Shown piece after piece: positions 1 to 8,533 of a DNA stretch of 64,000 bases. The position numbers were made by a program, and so were the translations under genes. Under the pieces are notes generated by a model. It was not told the origin of the DNA and did no database searches. It was given only the letters and a program-made list of their open reading frames with translations. Position 1 is the first letter of the stretch. Each line of letters begins with the position of its first letter. The DNA is from Geothrix edaphica (GTDB lineage Bacteria; Acidobacteriota; Holophagae; Holophagales; Holophagaceae): contig NZ_BSDC01000004.1 in the NCBI RefSeq assembly GCF_030268045.1, positions 110,015-174,014 of the forward strand, given 5' to 3'.

Positions 1-1617
1 CGCCTGGTCTACGGGCTGCTGGTGGCCTGCCTGGTGCTGCTGGTGGCGGCCTCGCACATCCTGGTCTTCCTGCTGGCCTGGGAGGGCATGGCCATCGCCG
101 CCTTCCTGCTGGTGATGGCCGAGGACCGCGAAGCCGAGACCCGGCGCGCCGGCTGGATCTACCTGGTGGCCACCCACACGGGCACCCTGTTCCTGTTCGG
201 GGCCTTCGCCCTGCTGGCCAGGACCACGGGCCAGTCCGGCTTCGCCGCGCTGCCGGTGGGCCTGGCTGCCACCGGCGCCGGGACGGCCCTCTTCGCGCTC
301 TTCCTGCTGGGCTTCGGCTTCAAGGCGGGGGTGCTCCCGCTGCACTTCTGGCTGCCCCCGGCCCACGCCGCCGCCCCCAGCCACGTCTCGGCGCTGATGT
401 CCGGCGTGCTGCTCAAGATGGGCATCCTGGGGCTGGTCCGCTTCCTCTCCTGGGTGCCGGATCCACCGCTCTGGTGGGGCGGCGTGCTGGTGGCGCTGGG
501 CGCCCTGTCCGGCCTCCTCGGCGTGGCCTTCGCCCTGGGCCAGCACGACCTGAAGCGCCTGCTCGCCTACCACTCCATCGAGAACATCGGGATCATCCTG
601 CTGGGGCTGGGGCTCGGCACCCTGGGCAAGAGCCTGGGGAACCCGGTGATGCAGACCCTGGGCTACGCCGGGGCCCTGCTCCACGTGCTGAACCACAGCC
701 TCTTCAAGGGCCTGCTGTTCCTGTCGGCGGGCGCCGTGCTGCACGCCACGGGCACCCGGGACCTGGAGCGCCTGGGCGGGCTGGGCCAGCGCATGCCCTG
801 GACCTCCGGGGCCTTCCTCGTCGGTTCCTGGGCCATCTGCGGCCTGCCGCCTCTCAACGGCTTCGTGAGCGAGTGGCTGATCTACCTGGGGGCCTTCCGG
901 GGACTGGGCCTCGGACGGCAGGCCTGGCCCGTGGTGATCCTCCTGTCCCTGGCCCTCATCGGGGCCCTGGCCCTGGCCTGCTTCGCCAAGGCGTTCGCGG
1001 CCGTCTTCCTGGGGCTGCCGAGGACGGGCGCAGGGGCCCACGCCCATGAGGCGCCCCGCGTGATGCTCCTGCCCATGGGGGTGCTGGCCCTGGCCTGCCT
1101 GGCGATCGGCGTGGCCCCCCTGCTCCTGATGCCCGCCCTGGGCCGCGTGGCGGATGCCCTCGGCCCCGCGGCCGGCGCCGGTCTGTCCTCCCTGGGCGGG
1201 CTGGGTGCGATCTCGGGCGTGGCCCTGGCCCTGGGGCTTCTGGCGCTCCTGCTCTGGCGCTGGCTTCGGCCCGTTCCCCAGGCCGGCGACCTGCCCACCT
1301 GGGACTGCGGCTATGCCGCCCCGGATGCGCGCATGGAGTACACGGCCTCGTCCTTCGCGGACGGCCTGGTGCGGGGGCTCCGCTGGGCCCTCTGGCCCGT
1401 GGTGCATCGGCCCAAGGTGTCGGGCTGGTTCCCGCGCCCTTCGAGGTACGAGAGCCAGGTGCCCGATCCGGTCCTCGACCGGGCCGCGACGCCTTCCCTG
1501 CGGCTCACCGTCAAGGGCGCCGCCCTGCTCCGCGTGGCCCAGGGCGGGGCGCTGCCCGTCTACCTGCTGTATGTCCTGCTCACCCTGCTGGTGCTCCTGG
1601 TCTGGATGGTGGCCTGA
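1..1617 (+). CDS. hyfB: Hydrogenase-4 component B-like proton-pumping subunit (5' end outside window)
   Basis: The reading frame is open from base 1, so the true start lies upstream; 538 codons are visible. The protein is a polytopic antiporter-like subunit of the NuoL/HyfB family, which moves protons in complex-I-like and group 4 hydrogenase complexes. The family signature is visible: a lysine in the helix reading GFGFKAGVLPLHFWLPPAH, followed by APSHVSALMSG, and a second conserved stretch LLAYHSIENIGII. It is followed after one base by hyfC, and then by hyfE, F, G and I homologues in the usual Hyf order. The C-terminal half is less conserved and ends in a hydrophobic helix. Family assignment is secure; naming it hyfB rather than a related antiporter subunit rests on gene order. 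Confidence 0.88.
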   Translation, partial: RLVYGLLVACLVLLVAASHILVFLLAWEGMAIAAFLLVMAEDREAETRRAGWIYLVATHTGTLFLFGAFALLARTTGQSGFAALPVGLAATGAGTALFALFLLGFGFKAGVLPLHFWLPPAHAAAPSHVSALMSGVLLKMGILGLVRFLSWVPDPPLWWGGVLVALGALSGLLGVAFALGQHDLKRLLAYHSIENIGIILLGLGLGTLGKSLGNPVMQTLGYAGALLHVLNHSLFKGLLFLSAGAVLHATGTRDLERLGGLGQRMPWTSGAFLVGSWAICGLPPLNGFVSEWLIYLGAFRGLGLGRQAWPVVILLSLALIGALALACFAKAFAAVFLGLPRTGAGAHAHEAPRVMLLPMGVLALACLAIGVAPLLLMPALGRVADALGPAAGAGLSSLGGLGAISGVALALGLLALLLWRWLRPVPQAGDLPTWDCGYAAPDARMEYTASSFADGLVRGLRWALWPVVHRPKVSGWFPRPSRYESQVPDPVLDRAATPSLRLTVKGAALLRVAQGGALPVYLLYVLLTLLVLLVWMVA

Positions 1618-1618
1618 G

Positions 1619-2545
1619 ATGGTTCGATCCCTGCTCCCGACGATCCTTCAAACCCTGCTGCACGGGCTGACGGTCCTGCTGCTGCCGCCCCTGCTGCCGG
1701 GCCTCATCGCCAAGACCAAGGCCCTGATGGCGGGACGACAGGGGCCGCCGGTGCTCCAGCTCTACTACGACCTGGCCAAGCTCGCCCGCAAGCGGGCCGT
1801 CTTCAGCCGCACCACCTCGTGGGTGTTCCTCGCCGGTCCCGTGGGCGGCGTGGCCGCGGGCCTGGCGGCCTCCTGCCTGGTGCCCTTCGGCCACACCCCG
1901 GCGCCGGTCTCCTTCGAAGGCGATGTCATCCTCTTCGCCTACCTCTTCGGGCTGGCGCGCTTCCTCACGATCCTCTCGGCCCTGGACACGGGCTCCAGCT
2001 TCGAGGGCATGGGCGCGGCGCGGGAAGCCACCTTCTCGGCCCTGGCGGAACCCGCGCTTTTCCTGGGCTTCGCGGCCCTGGCCAAGGCCACCTCCAGCCT
2101 CTCCCTGGGGACCATGCTGGTCTTCCCCGGCAGCCTCGCGACCCGGTTCACGGGGCCGCTGATCCTCATCCTGGCGGGCTGGGTCATCGTCTACCTGGCG
2201 GAGAACTCGCGCATCCCCGTGGATGACCCGAACACCCACCTGGAGCTCACCATGATCCACGAGGTGATGGTGCTCGACCACTCGGGCCGGCCCTTCGCCC
2301 TGGTGCTCTACGGCGCCAGCCTCAAGCTCCTGGTGCTGGGGGCGCTGATCCTGACCCCGGCCCTGCCGCGGGCGGCGCAGGCCTGGCAGAACTGGCTGGT
2401 CTTCTACCTCGCCCTCGGCGGCCTCGCGGTGGGGGTGGGCCTGGTGGAGAGCTCCATGGCGCGGTTCCGCATGACGAAGGTCCCGCAGTTCCTGGTGGCC
2501 GGGGTGCTGGCCACGGGCTTCGCCTTCCTCCTGATGCTGGTGTAG
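1619..2545 (+). CDS. hyfC: Hydrogenase-4 component C-like (NuoH/HyfC family) membrane subunit
   Basis: A 308-residue membrane protein of the NuoH/HyfC family, which anchors the hydrophilic arm and forms part of the quinone or proton path in complex-I-like enzymes. Visible family features are the early loop GRQGPPVLQLYYDLAKL, the acidic cytoplasmic loop SSFEGMGAAREATFSALAEPALF, and a later ENSRIPVDDPNTHLELTMIHE segment, all hallmarks of this family. The ATG lies one base after the hyfB stop, so translation is probably coupled. The downstream partner hyfE starts two bases after its stop. Length and motifs agree with an intact gene. Confidence 0.92.
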   Translation: MVRSLLPTILQTLLHGLTVLLLPPLLPGLIAKTKALMAGRQGPPVLQLYYDLAKLARKRAVFSRTTSWVFLAGPVGGVAAGLAASCLVPFGHTPAPVSFEGDVILFAYLFGLARFLTILSALDTGSSFEGMGAAREATFSALAEPALFLGFAALAKATSSLSLGTMLVFPGSLATRFTGPLILILAGWVIVYLAENSRIPVDDPNTHLELTMIHEVMVLDHSGRPFALVLYGASLKLLVLGALILTPALPRAAQAWQNWLVFYLALGGLAVGVGLVESSMARFRMTKVPQFLVAGVLATGFAFLLMLV

Positions 2546-2547
2546 CC

Positions 2548-3183
2548 ATGCTGCCTGACCTGCTCATCGCCCTCACCATGCTGTCCAACTTCAGCCTCGT
2601 GGCCACCAGCCGCGTGGCCAAGGCCATCCAGTTCGCCGTGCTCCAGGGCGTGCTGCTGGGCCTGATGCCCCTGGCCATGGGCCTGGGCCGGCACTTCCAC
2701 ATCGTCCTGCTGGCCATCGCCGCCGTCACCGTGAAGGGCTGGCTCATCCCCTTCCTGTTCCGCCGCGCCCTGAAGCAGGTGCACATCCAGCGCGAGGTGG
2801 ATCCCTACATCGGCTACACCGTGTCGCTCATGCTCTGCGCGTTGGGTACCGGTCTCAGCCTGGTGCTGGCCCACAACCTGCCGCTCAAGGCGGGCACGGA
2901 GTACACCCTGCTGGTGCCCGCCTCGCTGGCCACGCTGTTCACGGGCTTCCTGCTGCTGGTGTCCCGCCGCAAGGCCCTCACCCAGGTGGTGGGCTACCTG
3001 GTGCTGGAGAACGGCATCTACCTCTTCGGCCTGCTGCTGGTGGAGGACATGCCGGCCCTGGTGGAGGCGGGGATCCTGCTGGACCTCTTCGTGGGCATCT
3101 TCGTGATGGGCATCGTCATCAACCACATCCGCGTGGCCTTCGATTCCACCGATACCCGGCACCTGGCCGAGCTGAAGGACTGA
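2548..3183 (+). CDS. hyfE: Hydrogenase-4 component E-like membrane subunit
   Basis: A 211-residue protein with about six hydrophobic helices, matching HyfE, which resembles a fused NuoK-like subunit. Supporting sequence includes GRHFHIVLLAIAAVTVKGW and the central VVGYLVLENGIYLFGL, where the glutamate of LVLENG corresponds to the proton-path glutamate of NuoK-type subunits. It sits between hyfC and hyfF with only a few bases on either side. The C-terminal end is a short charged tail. Nothing suggests truncation. Confidence 0.9.
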   Translation: MLPDLLIALTMLSNFSLVATSRVAKAIQFAVLQGVLLGLMPLAMGLGRHFHIVLLAIAAVTVKGWLIPFLFRRALKQVHIQREVDPYIGYTVSLMLCALGTGLSLVLAHNLPLKAGTEYTLLVPASLATLFTGFLLLVSRRKALTQVVGYLVLENGIYLFGLLLVEDMPALVEAGILLDLFVGIFVMGIVINHIRVAFDSTDTRHLAELKD

Positions 3184-3186
3184 CCC

Positions 3187-4665
3187 ATGGCCTGGCTGCT
3201 CATCCTCGTCCCCCTCCTGGCCGCGGTCCTGGCCTTCGCGGTCTCCTCCCCCACCCTCCGCGCCTGGATCCTGCCCGCCGTGGGCGTCCTCCACCTCGGG
3301 ATCCTGCTCGTGGCGCTCGCCGGCTGGCGGGCCCTGCCGGCCACGGCCTGGTTCGGGCTCGACGCCCTGGGCGGCTGGGTGCTGCTGGTGATCAGCGTCC
3401 TCTTCTGCATCTGCGCCTTCTACGCCCCGGCCTACCTGGCCCTGCGCCCCGAGCGCGACCACCGGGTGCTCTCCACCTGCCTCCTGGGCTTCCTGGGCCT
3501 GGCCTCGCTGCTGGCGCAGGCCCGCCACCCCGGCATCGCCTGGGTGGCCATGGAGACCACCACCCTGGTCTCGGCGCCCCTCATCTACTTCAACCACAAC
3601 CGGCGTTCGCTGGAGGCCACCTGGAAGTACCTGGTCATCGGCTCCGTGGGCATCGCCCTGGCCCTGCTGGGCACGCTCTTCATCGCCTACGCGGCCCACA
3701 TGGGCGGGCTGGATGAGCCGCTGCAGTACACGCGGCTCATGGAGAACGCCTCGCGCCTGTCGCGGCCCTGGCTGCGGGCGGGCTTCGTGCTGACCCTCGT
3801 GGGCTACGGCACCAAGATGGGCCTGGCGCCCCTCCACACCTGGAAGCCCGATGCCTACGGTGAGACGCCGGGGATCGTGGGCGCCCTGCTGGCGGGCGGC
3901 GTCACCAGCTGTGCCTTCCTCGCCCTGCTGCGGATCTACGCGGTGGTGGGGGCGGCGGGCGAGGGGGCCTTCGCCCGGGAGCTGCTGGTGGCCTTCGGCA
4001 TGCTCTCCATGGCCTGGGCCCTGGTGTTCATGATCCGGCAGACGGACATCAAGCGGCTGCTCGCCTACTCCAGCGTCGAGCACATGGGCATCCTCGTCTT
4101 CGGCATCGGCATCGGCGGACTGGCGGCGAAGTTCGCCCTCTTCCACCTGGCGGCCAACGCCCTGGTGAAGAGCGTGCTCTTCCTGTCGGCGGGCAACATC
4201 CACCGCAGCTACGCCAGCAAGCAGCTGCCCTTCGTCACCGGCGCCCTCCGCCGCACGCCGGTGTCCGGCTGGCTCTTCCTCCTGGCCTTCCTGGCCATCA
4301 CGGGCATGCCGCCCTTCGCGCCCTTCCTCAGCGAGTTCAACATCGCCGCCGGGGCCCTCGGTACGGGCCACCTCCTGGGCGGATCGGCCTTCCTCATCCT
4401 GCTGGGCGGCATCTTCCTGGCCATGAGCGAGACCGTGGTGAAGGTGGTCTTCGGCACGCCCAGCGCCCAGCGGGTCCGCACGCCCTACAAGGACGCGCCG
4501 GCCACCACGGCGCCCCTCATCGTGGCGCTCGGCCTGGCCCTGATCCTGGGCGTCTGGATGCCCCGGCCGCTCCAGGCCATGCTCGAGCACGCCGCCACCA
4601 CCGTCGACCGGGCCCCCGCCCCGGCCGAGACCCTCCCTTCCGCCCGCCTGGGGGTGCAGCCATGA
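3187..4665 (+). CDS. hyfF: Hydrogenase-4 component F-like antiporter subunit
   Basis: A 492-residue polytopic protein of the NuoM/NuoN/HyfF antiporter family. The signature lysine helix appears as GYGTKMGLAPLHTWKPDAYGETPG, and a second conserved helix reads IKRLLAYSSVEHMGIL. It is the second large antiporter-like subunit of the complex after HyfB, as in E. coli hydrogenase 4. Its stop overlaps the start of the large-subunit gene (ATGA-type overlap at 4662-4665), indicating tight translational coupling. Roles are inferred from the family; no direct evidence shows whether protons or sodium are moved. Confidence 0.92.
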   Translation: MAWLLILVPLLAAVLAFAVSSPTLRAWILPAVGVLHLGILLVALAGWRALPATAWFGLDALGGWVLLVISVLFCICAFYAPAYLALRPERDHRVLSTCLLGFLGLASLLAQARHPGIAWVAMETTTLVSAPLIYFNHNRRSLEATWKYLVIGSVGIALALLGTLFIAYAAHMGGLDEPLQYTRLMENASRLSRPWLRAGFVLTLVGYGTKMGLAPLHTWKPDAYGETPGIVGALLAGGVTSCAFLALLRIYAVVGAAGEGAFARELLVAFGMLSMAWALVFMIRQTDIKRLLAYSSVEHMGILVFGIGIGGLAAKFALFHLAANALVKSVLFLSAGNIHRSYASKQLPFVTGALRRTPVSGWLFLLAFLAITGMPPFAPFLSEFNIAAGALGTGHLLGGSAFLILLGGIFLAMSETVVKVVFGTPSAQRVRTPYKDAPATTAPLIVALGLALILGVWMPRPLQAMLEHAATTVDRAPAPAETLPSARLGVQP

Positions 4666-6176
4666 GCGCCGAGCTGCCGCTCCTCCGCAACGGCCAGCGC
4701 CTGCCCCTGCGGGAGGTGCCGGAGCTGCCCATCCGCGAGTTCCGCGAGGCCATCCTGCGGCGCATTCATGAAGGGGACCGCCTCGCCTGCCTGTGCGCGG
4801 ACTTCGACCTGCGCCTCGTCGCGGTGCTGGCCGAGGATGCGGGGCAGGCCCTCCGTGTCCTGAGCACGAAGCTGGACGCGCCCCGCTACCCCGCCCTCAC
4901 GCCGGACTGCCCCCAGGCCCACCTCTTCGAGCGCGAGATCGCCGAGCAGACCGGCATCGTCCCCGAGGGCCATCCCTGGCTCAAGCCGGTGCGGTTCCAC
5001 CTCCCCTGGAACGGCGCGTCCGATCCCTGGCAGCGCGACGGAGCGCTGGTCCCCGGGGTGATGGACTTCTTCCGCGTGGAGGGCGAGGAGGTCCATGAGG
5101 TGGCCGTGGGGCCCGTCCATGCGGGCGTCATCGAGCCCGGGCACTTCCGCTTCCAGTGCCACGGCGAGCGCGTCTTCCACCTGGAGATCGCCCTGGGCTA
5201 CCAGCACCGCGGCGTGGAGAAGGCCCTGCTCGGCGGCCCGCATCCCCTCAGCCTGAAGCAGGCCGAGACGGCCTGCGGGGACAGCAGCATCGCCCACGCC
5301 TGGGCCTACTGCCGCCTGCTGGAGGGCCTGGCGGACGTCCAGGTGCCGGCCCGCGTGGACCTGGTGCGGGGCGTGGCCCTGGAGCTGGAGCGCGTCGCCA
5401 ACCATGTGGGGGACCTCGGCGCGCTGTCGGGCGATGTGGGCTTCCTGCCCACAGCCTCGTTCTGCGGGCGCATCCGCGGCGACTGGCTGAACCTGAGCGC
5501 CGAAGGCTGCGGCAGCCGCCTGGGCCGAGACTGGCTGCGCCCCGGCGGCCTGCGGCAGGAGCTGGAACCTGCCCTGGCCGCCCGGATGCGGCCGCGCCTG
5601 GAGCACGCCTGGGCGGACACGAAGGATGCGGTGGAGTTGTTGTGGGGTGCCGCCTCCGTGATGATCCGCTTCGAGGCGGCGGGGCGCGTGGATCCCGACC
5701 GGGCCCGCGAGATCGGCCTGGTGGGCGTGCCGGCGCGGGCCTCCGGCCTGGGCCGGGACGTTCGCCACGATCACCCCTTTGGGCCGTACGGAACCCGTCC
5801 CATTCCCGTGGCCCAGGCCGAGAGCGGCAACGTGCACTCCCGGGCCTGGGTGCGCTGGGTGGAGGTGGGCGAGAGCACGCGCTTCCTCTCCACGGCATTG
5901 GCCTCCCTGGCGGAGAGCGAAGCCGCGCCCAAGGCCGCGCCCCTGCCCCCCCTGGCGCCGGAACACCTGTGCGTGTCGCTCACGGAGGGCTGGCGGGGCG
6001 AGGTACTCCACTTGGCCTGGACGGACGCCCAGGGCCGCTTCGCCCGCTACAAGATCGTGGACCCCTCCTTCCACAACTGGTTCGGGCTGGCCCTGGCCCT
6101 GCGCGGGGAGCAGGTCTCCGACTTCCCCCTGTGCAACAAGAGCTTCAACCTCTCCTACTGCGGGCACGACCTATGA
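4662..6176 (+). CDS. Hydrogenase-4-like large subunit lacking Ni ligands (HyfG/Ehr-type)
   Basis: A 504-residue fusion of a NuoC-like domain (about residues 1-130) and a NuoD/hydrogenase large-subunit domain (about 140-504), as in HyfG/HycE. In true [NiFe] hydrogenases the first metal motif reads RVCGIC and the second DPCxxC. Here the first site reads AETACGDSSIAHA (Cys205, with Ser at the second position). The C-terminus reads IVDPSFHNWFGLALAL and ends DFPLCNKSFNLSYCGHDL. The four nickel cysteines are therefore not in place. This matches the 'Ehr' energy-converting hydrogenase-related complexes known from Geobacter and others, whose reaction is unresolved. It is unlikely to make or use H2; redox-coupled ion pumping is my inference. 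Confidence 0.85.
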   Translation: MSAELPLLRNGQRLPLREVPELPIREFREAILRRIHEGDRLACLCADFDLRLVAVLAEDAGQALRVLSTKLDAPRYPALTPDCPQAHLFEREIAEQTGIVPEGHPWLKPVRFHLPWNGASDPWQRDGALVPGVMDFFRVEGEEVHEVAVGPVHAGVIEPGHFRFQCHGERVFHLEIALGYQHRGVEKALLGGPHPLSLKQAETACGDSSIAHAWAYCRLLEGLADVQVPARVDLVRGVALELERVANHVGDLGALSGDVGFLPTASFCGRIRGDWLNLSAEGCGSRLGRDWLRPGGLRQELEPALAARMRPRLEHAWADTKDAVELLWGAASVMIRFEAAGRVDPDRAREIGLVGVPARASGLGRDVRHDHPFGPYGTRPIPVAQAESGNVHSRAWVRWVEVGESTRFLSTALASLAESEAAPKAAPLPPLAPEHLCVSLTEGWRGEVLHLAWTDAQGRFARYKIVDPSFHNWFGLALALRGEQVSDFPLCNKSFNLSYCGHDL

Positions 6177-6955
6177 TCCACATCCTGCTCTCCCGCTGGC
6201 GCCAGGGCTACCGCACCTTGCCCTACCCGAAGGCGCTGCCCGCGCTGCCCGAGCGGTTCCGGGGGCGGCCGGAGATCCACCCGGAGCGCTGCCCCGAAGG
6301 CTGCCGGGTCTGCGCGGACGCCTGTGCCACGGAGGCCATCACCTTCGGAGCCGCCGGCCCGCGCATCGATCTCGGCCGCTGCCTCTTCTGCCCTGATTGC
6401 GCGGAGGCCTGCCCCGAGGGCGCCATCGAATACACGCAGGAACACCGCCTCGCCACCCGGACACGGGAGGATCTGAACCTGGATTCTGCGGATGAGTACC
6501 GCCTGGCCGCGGTCCTGGACGGCGAGATGAAGCGGCTCTTCGGCCGGTCGCTCAAGCTCCGGGTGGTGAGCGCGGGCGGCTGCAACGGCTGCGAGGTGGA
6601 CGTGAACGTGCTGGGCACCCTCGGCTGGGACCTGGGGCGCTTCGGCATCCAGTACGTGGCCTCGCCGCGCCACGCCGATGGCCTGCTCATCTGCGGTCCC
6701 GTCACGCGGAACATGGAGCTGGCGGTCCGCAAGACCTACGACGCCGTCCCCCACCCCAAGATGGTCATCGCCGTGGGCGCCTGCGCCATTGCGGGAGGCC
6801 CCTACTTCCGCCAGGAGGAGCAGCTCGGGGGCGTCGCCAGCGTGCTGCCGGTGGACCTCTTCATCCCCGGCTGCCCGCCCCACCCCCTCACCATCCTGGA
6901 CGGCCTGCTGCGGCTGCTGGGACGGCTGGAGGCTGAGGGCCGGGTGGGGGCCTGA
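6173..6955 (+). CDS. Fused 2x[4Fe-4S] ferredoxin / NuoB-type small subunit (HyfI-like)
   Basis: A 260-residue protein whose ATG overlaps the stop of the large-subunit gene. Residues about 30-90 hold two four-cysteine ferredoxin clusters (CPEGCRVCADAC and CLFCPDCAEAC), normally a separate HyfH subunit. Residues about 125-250 are the small-subunit domain, with the proximal cluster motif GGCNGCEVD, a later VGACAIAGG and the final cluster cysteine in PGCPPHP. The fusion would deliver electrons from the ferredoxin domain straight to the terminal [4Fe-4S] cluster. It is the last gene of the operon; the next gene is on the opposite strand 7 bases away. Confidence 0.9.
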   Translation: MIHILLSRWRQGYRTLPYPKALPALPERFRGRPEIHPERCPEGCRVCADACATEAITFGAAGPRIDLGRCLFCPDCAEACPEGAIEYTQEHRLATRTREDLNLDSADEYRLAAVLDGEMKRLFGRSLKLRVVSAGGCNGCEVDVNVLGTLGWDLGRFGIQYVASPRHADGLLICGPVTRNMELAVRKTYDAVPHPKMVIAVGACAIAGGPYFRQEEQLGGVASVLPVDLFIPGCPPHPLTILDGLLRLLGRLEAEGRVGA

Positions 6956-6962
6956 GCGGATC

Positions 6963-8531
6963 CTAGGGCTCTTTGGCAGGCGGAGATTCCAGCAGAAACT
7001 GTTCGAGGGTTCGGATCACTTCTTCGTCCCCGGGTCGCTGGTCGGGGTCTTTCCGGCAGAGCCGCTCGATCAGGTCCACGAGCTCCGGGGGGACATCGGG
7101 GCGGAGGGCTGACAGATCCGGCAGGGGGGTCCGCTGGTGCTGGTCGAGGATCTCGAAGGGGGTTTCCCCATCGAAGGGTGGATGCCCCGCCAGCATCTCG
7201 AAGAGGATGATCCCGAAGGCATAACGGTCCGCTGCAGGTCCCACCTGGGCCTTGCGCTGGGCCTCGGGCGCAGCGTACCTCGGTGTGCCCAGAAAGGCGT
7301 AGGTGGTGGTCAGGGTGTTGGAATCCACGATGCGCGAGATCCCGAAATCCATCACCTTGGCCTGGTCGCCATCGAAGATCACGTTGCCGGGTTTCAGGTC
7401 GCGGTGGACGATGCCGAGGCTGTGCGCGTGGGCCATGGCCCCGGCGATCTGAAGCGCGATGCGGAGGAATGCCGGCAGGGAGGGGGGGCCACCTTCCCGG
7501 AGCACCTGATCGAGCCGCCGGCCGGAGACATATTCCATCGCCAGCCAGGGGGGGCCGGTCTCAGGTCCGGGATCCAGCATCCGCACCAGGTTGGGATGAT
7601 CCAGCATGGTGCCCAGTTTCGCCTCTTGCCGGAAGCGGCGCAGGAACTCGGGATCATCGTGGCGGTAGGGATGCAGCAGCTTGAGGGCCACGGGTGTCTT
7701 GGTGGTGATGTGGTGGGCCAGGTAGGTGCTGGCGAACCCACCCCGACCCAGGAGGCGCTCGATGCGGTAGGGTCCGAGTTGCTGGGGATCCTTGAAGGAG
7801 GATTCTTCGAGGGGGCGCCGCCGCCATCGCCGGATCAGGAGCGCCCCTGCCAGGGACAGGAGGGCCCCGATGGGCCATACCATCCTCCAGTTGCGGGTGG
7901 GTTCTCCCTGAGCCGCGAGCGGCTGGGCAGGCGCTGGCGTTGAGATGGGTGCCTCTACAGGGGCGGGGCTTGCGGCCTTTGGCCGGGCGGGAGAGGGCGG
8001 TACCGCGCTAGTGGCGGCCCGAATTCCGGGAGCGGGTTGCAGCGGGACGGGTGGAGGCGCGGGTTCCGTGGCCGGTGGTGGGGGAGGTGGATGGGAAGGA
8101 GAATGTGCCAGAGGAGCGGCCTCCGCAGGCGTGATCCGGGATGCCGGCTCATTGGGGAGAGGCGCAGCCTGGATTCGCTGGCTGATGGCGTGGTGGAGGG
8201 CATCCCGCTCCGCTTTCGGTTCATCGAAATGGGCCGCCTTTCCGAGGGCGGCCTGGGCCCCATTCACATCGCCGGACTCCAGGAGGCACCGCGCCAGGTG
8301 GGTATGGGGTGAATAGTTGGTGAGCAGGTTGTTGCCGTAGATGACCACTCGCGCGGCCGAGGCGGGCCTGAGTTCGATGGCCCGGCGATAGGCCGTGGCG
8401 GCGGCCTTCCACTGACCCTGGTGCTCAGCGTCGAGGCCGTCCTGGTAGGCCGCGTAGAACGTCGGCTGGGCCTGGGCCATCAGCAGGGGGGCCATCCCCA
8501 GTCCCAGGGCGGCGCGAATCCGGAAAGCCAA
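6963..8531 (-). CDS. Transmembrane Ser/Thr protein kinase with N-terminal TPR-like region
   Basis: About 522 residues. An N-terminal hydrophobic signal is followed by a helical region resembling TPR repeats (residues about 23-130) and a long Pro/Ala-rich linker. A single membrane helix (VWPIGALLSLAGALLI) precedes a complete Hanks-type kinase domain. The kinase shows LGRGGFASTY (P-loop), the lysine of VALKLLHP, HRDLKPGN, DFG and the APEA element. The predicted layout is sensor outside, kinase inside. Two TTG codons are possible; the one at 8531 lies 6 bases after GGGAGA, while the one at 8537 overlaps the stop of the preceding porin gene. I prefer 8531. Coupling to the porin gene suggests they act together, but the substrate is unknown. 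Confidence 0.85.
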   Translation of the reverse strand: MAFRIRAALGLGMAPLLMAQAQPTFYAAYQDGLDAEHQGQWKAAATAYRRAIELRPASAARVVIYGNNLLTNYSPHTHLARCLLESGDVNGAQAALGKAAHFDEPKAERDALHHAISQRIQAAPLPNEPASRITPAEAAPLAHSPSHPPPPPPATEPAPPPVPLQPAPGIRAATSAVPPSPARPKAASPAPVEAPISTPAPAQPLAAQGEPTRNWRMVWPIGALLSLAGALLIRRWRRRPLEESSFKDPQQLGPYRIERLLGRGGFASTYLAHHITTKTPVALKLLHPYRHDDPEFLRRFRQEAKLGTMLDHPNLVRMLDPGPETGPPWLAMEYVSGRRLDQVLREGGPPSLPAFLRIALQIAGAMAHAHSLGIVHRDLKPGNVIFDGDQAKVMDFGISRIVDSNTLTTTYAFLGTPRYAAPEAQRKAQVGPAADRYAFGIILFEMLAGHPPFDGETPFEILDQHQRTPLPDLSALRPDVPPELVDLIERLCRKDPDQRPGDEEVIRTLEQFLLESPPAKEP

Positions 8532-8533
8532 GG

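Noticed and set aside
2404..4590. A 728-codon open frame on the minus strand opposite hyfE and hyfF
   Set aside because: It is rich in Gln, Glu, His and Gly with no domain, as expected opposite GC-rich membrane-protein genes; hyfE and hyfF on the plus strand are clear.
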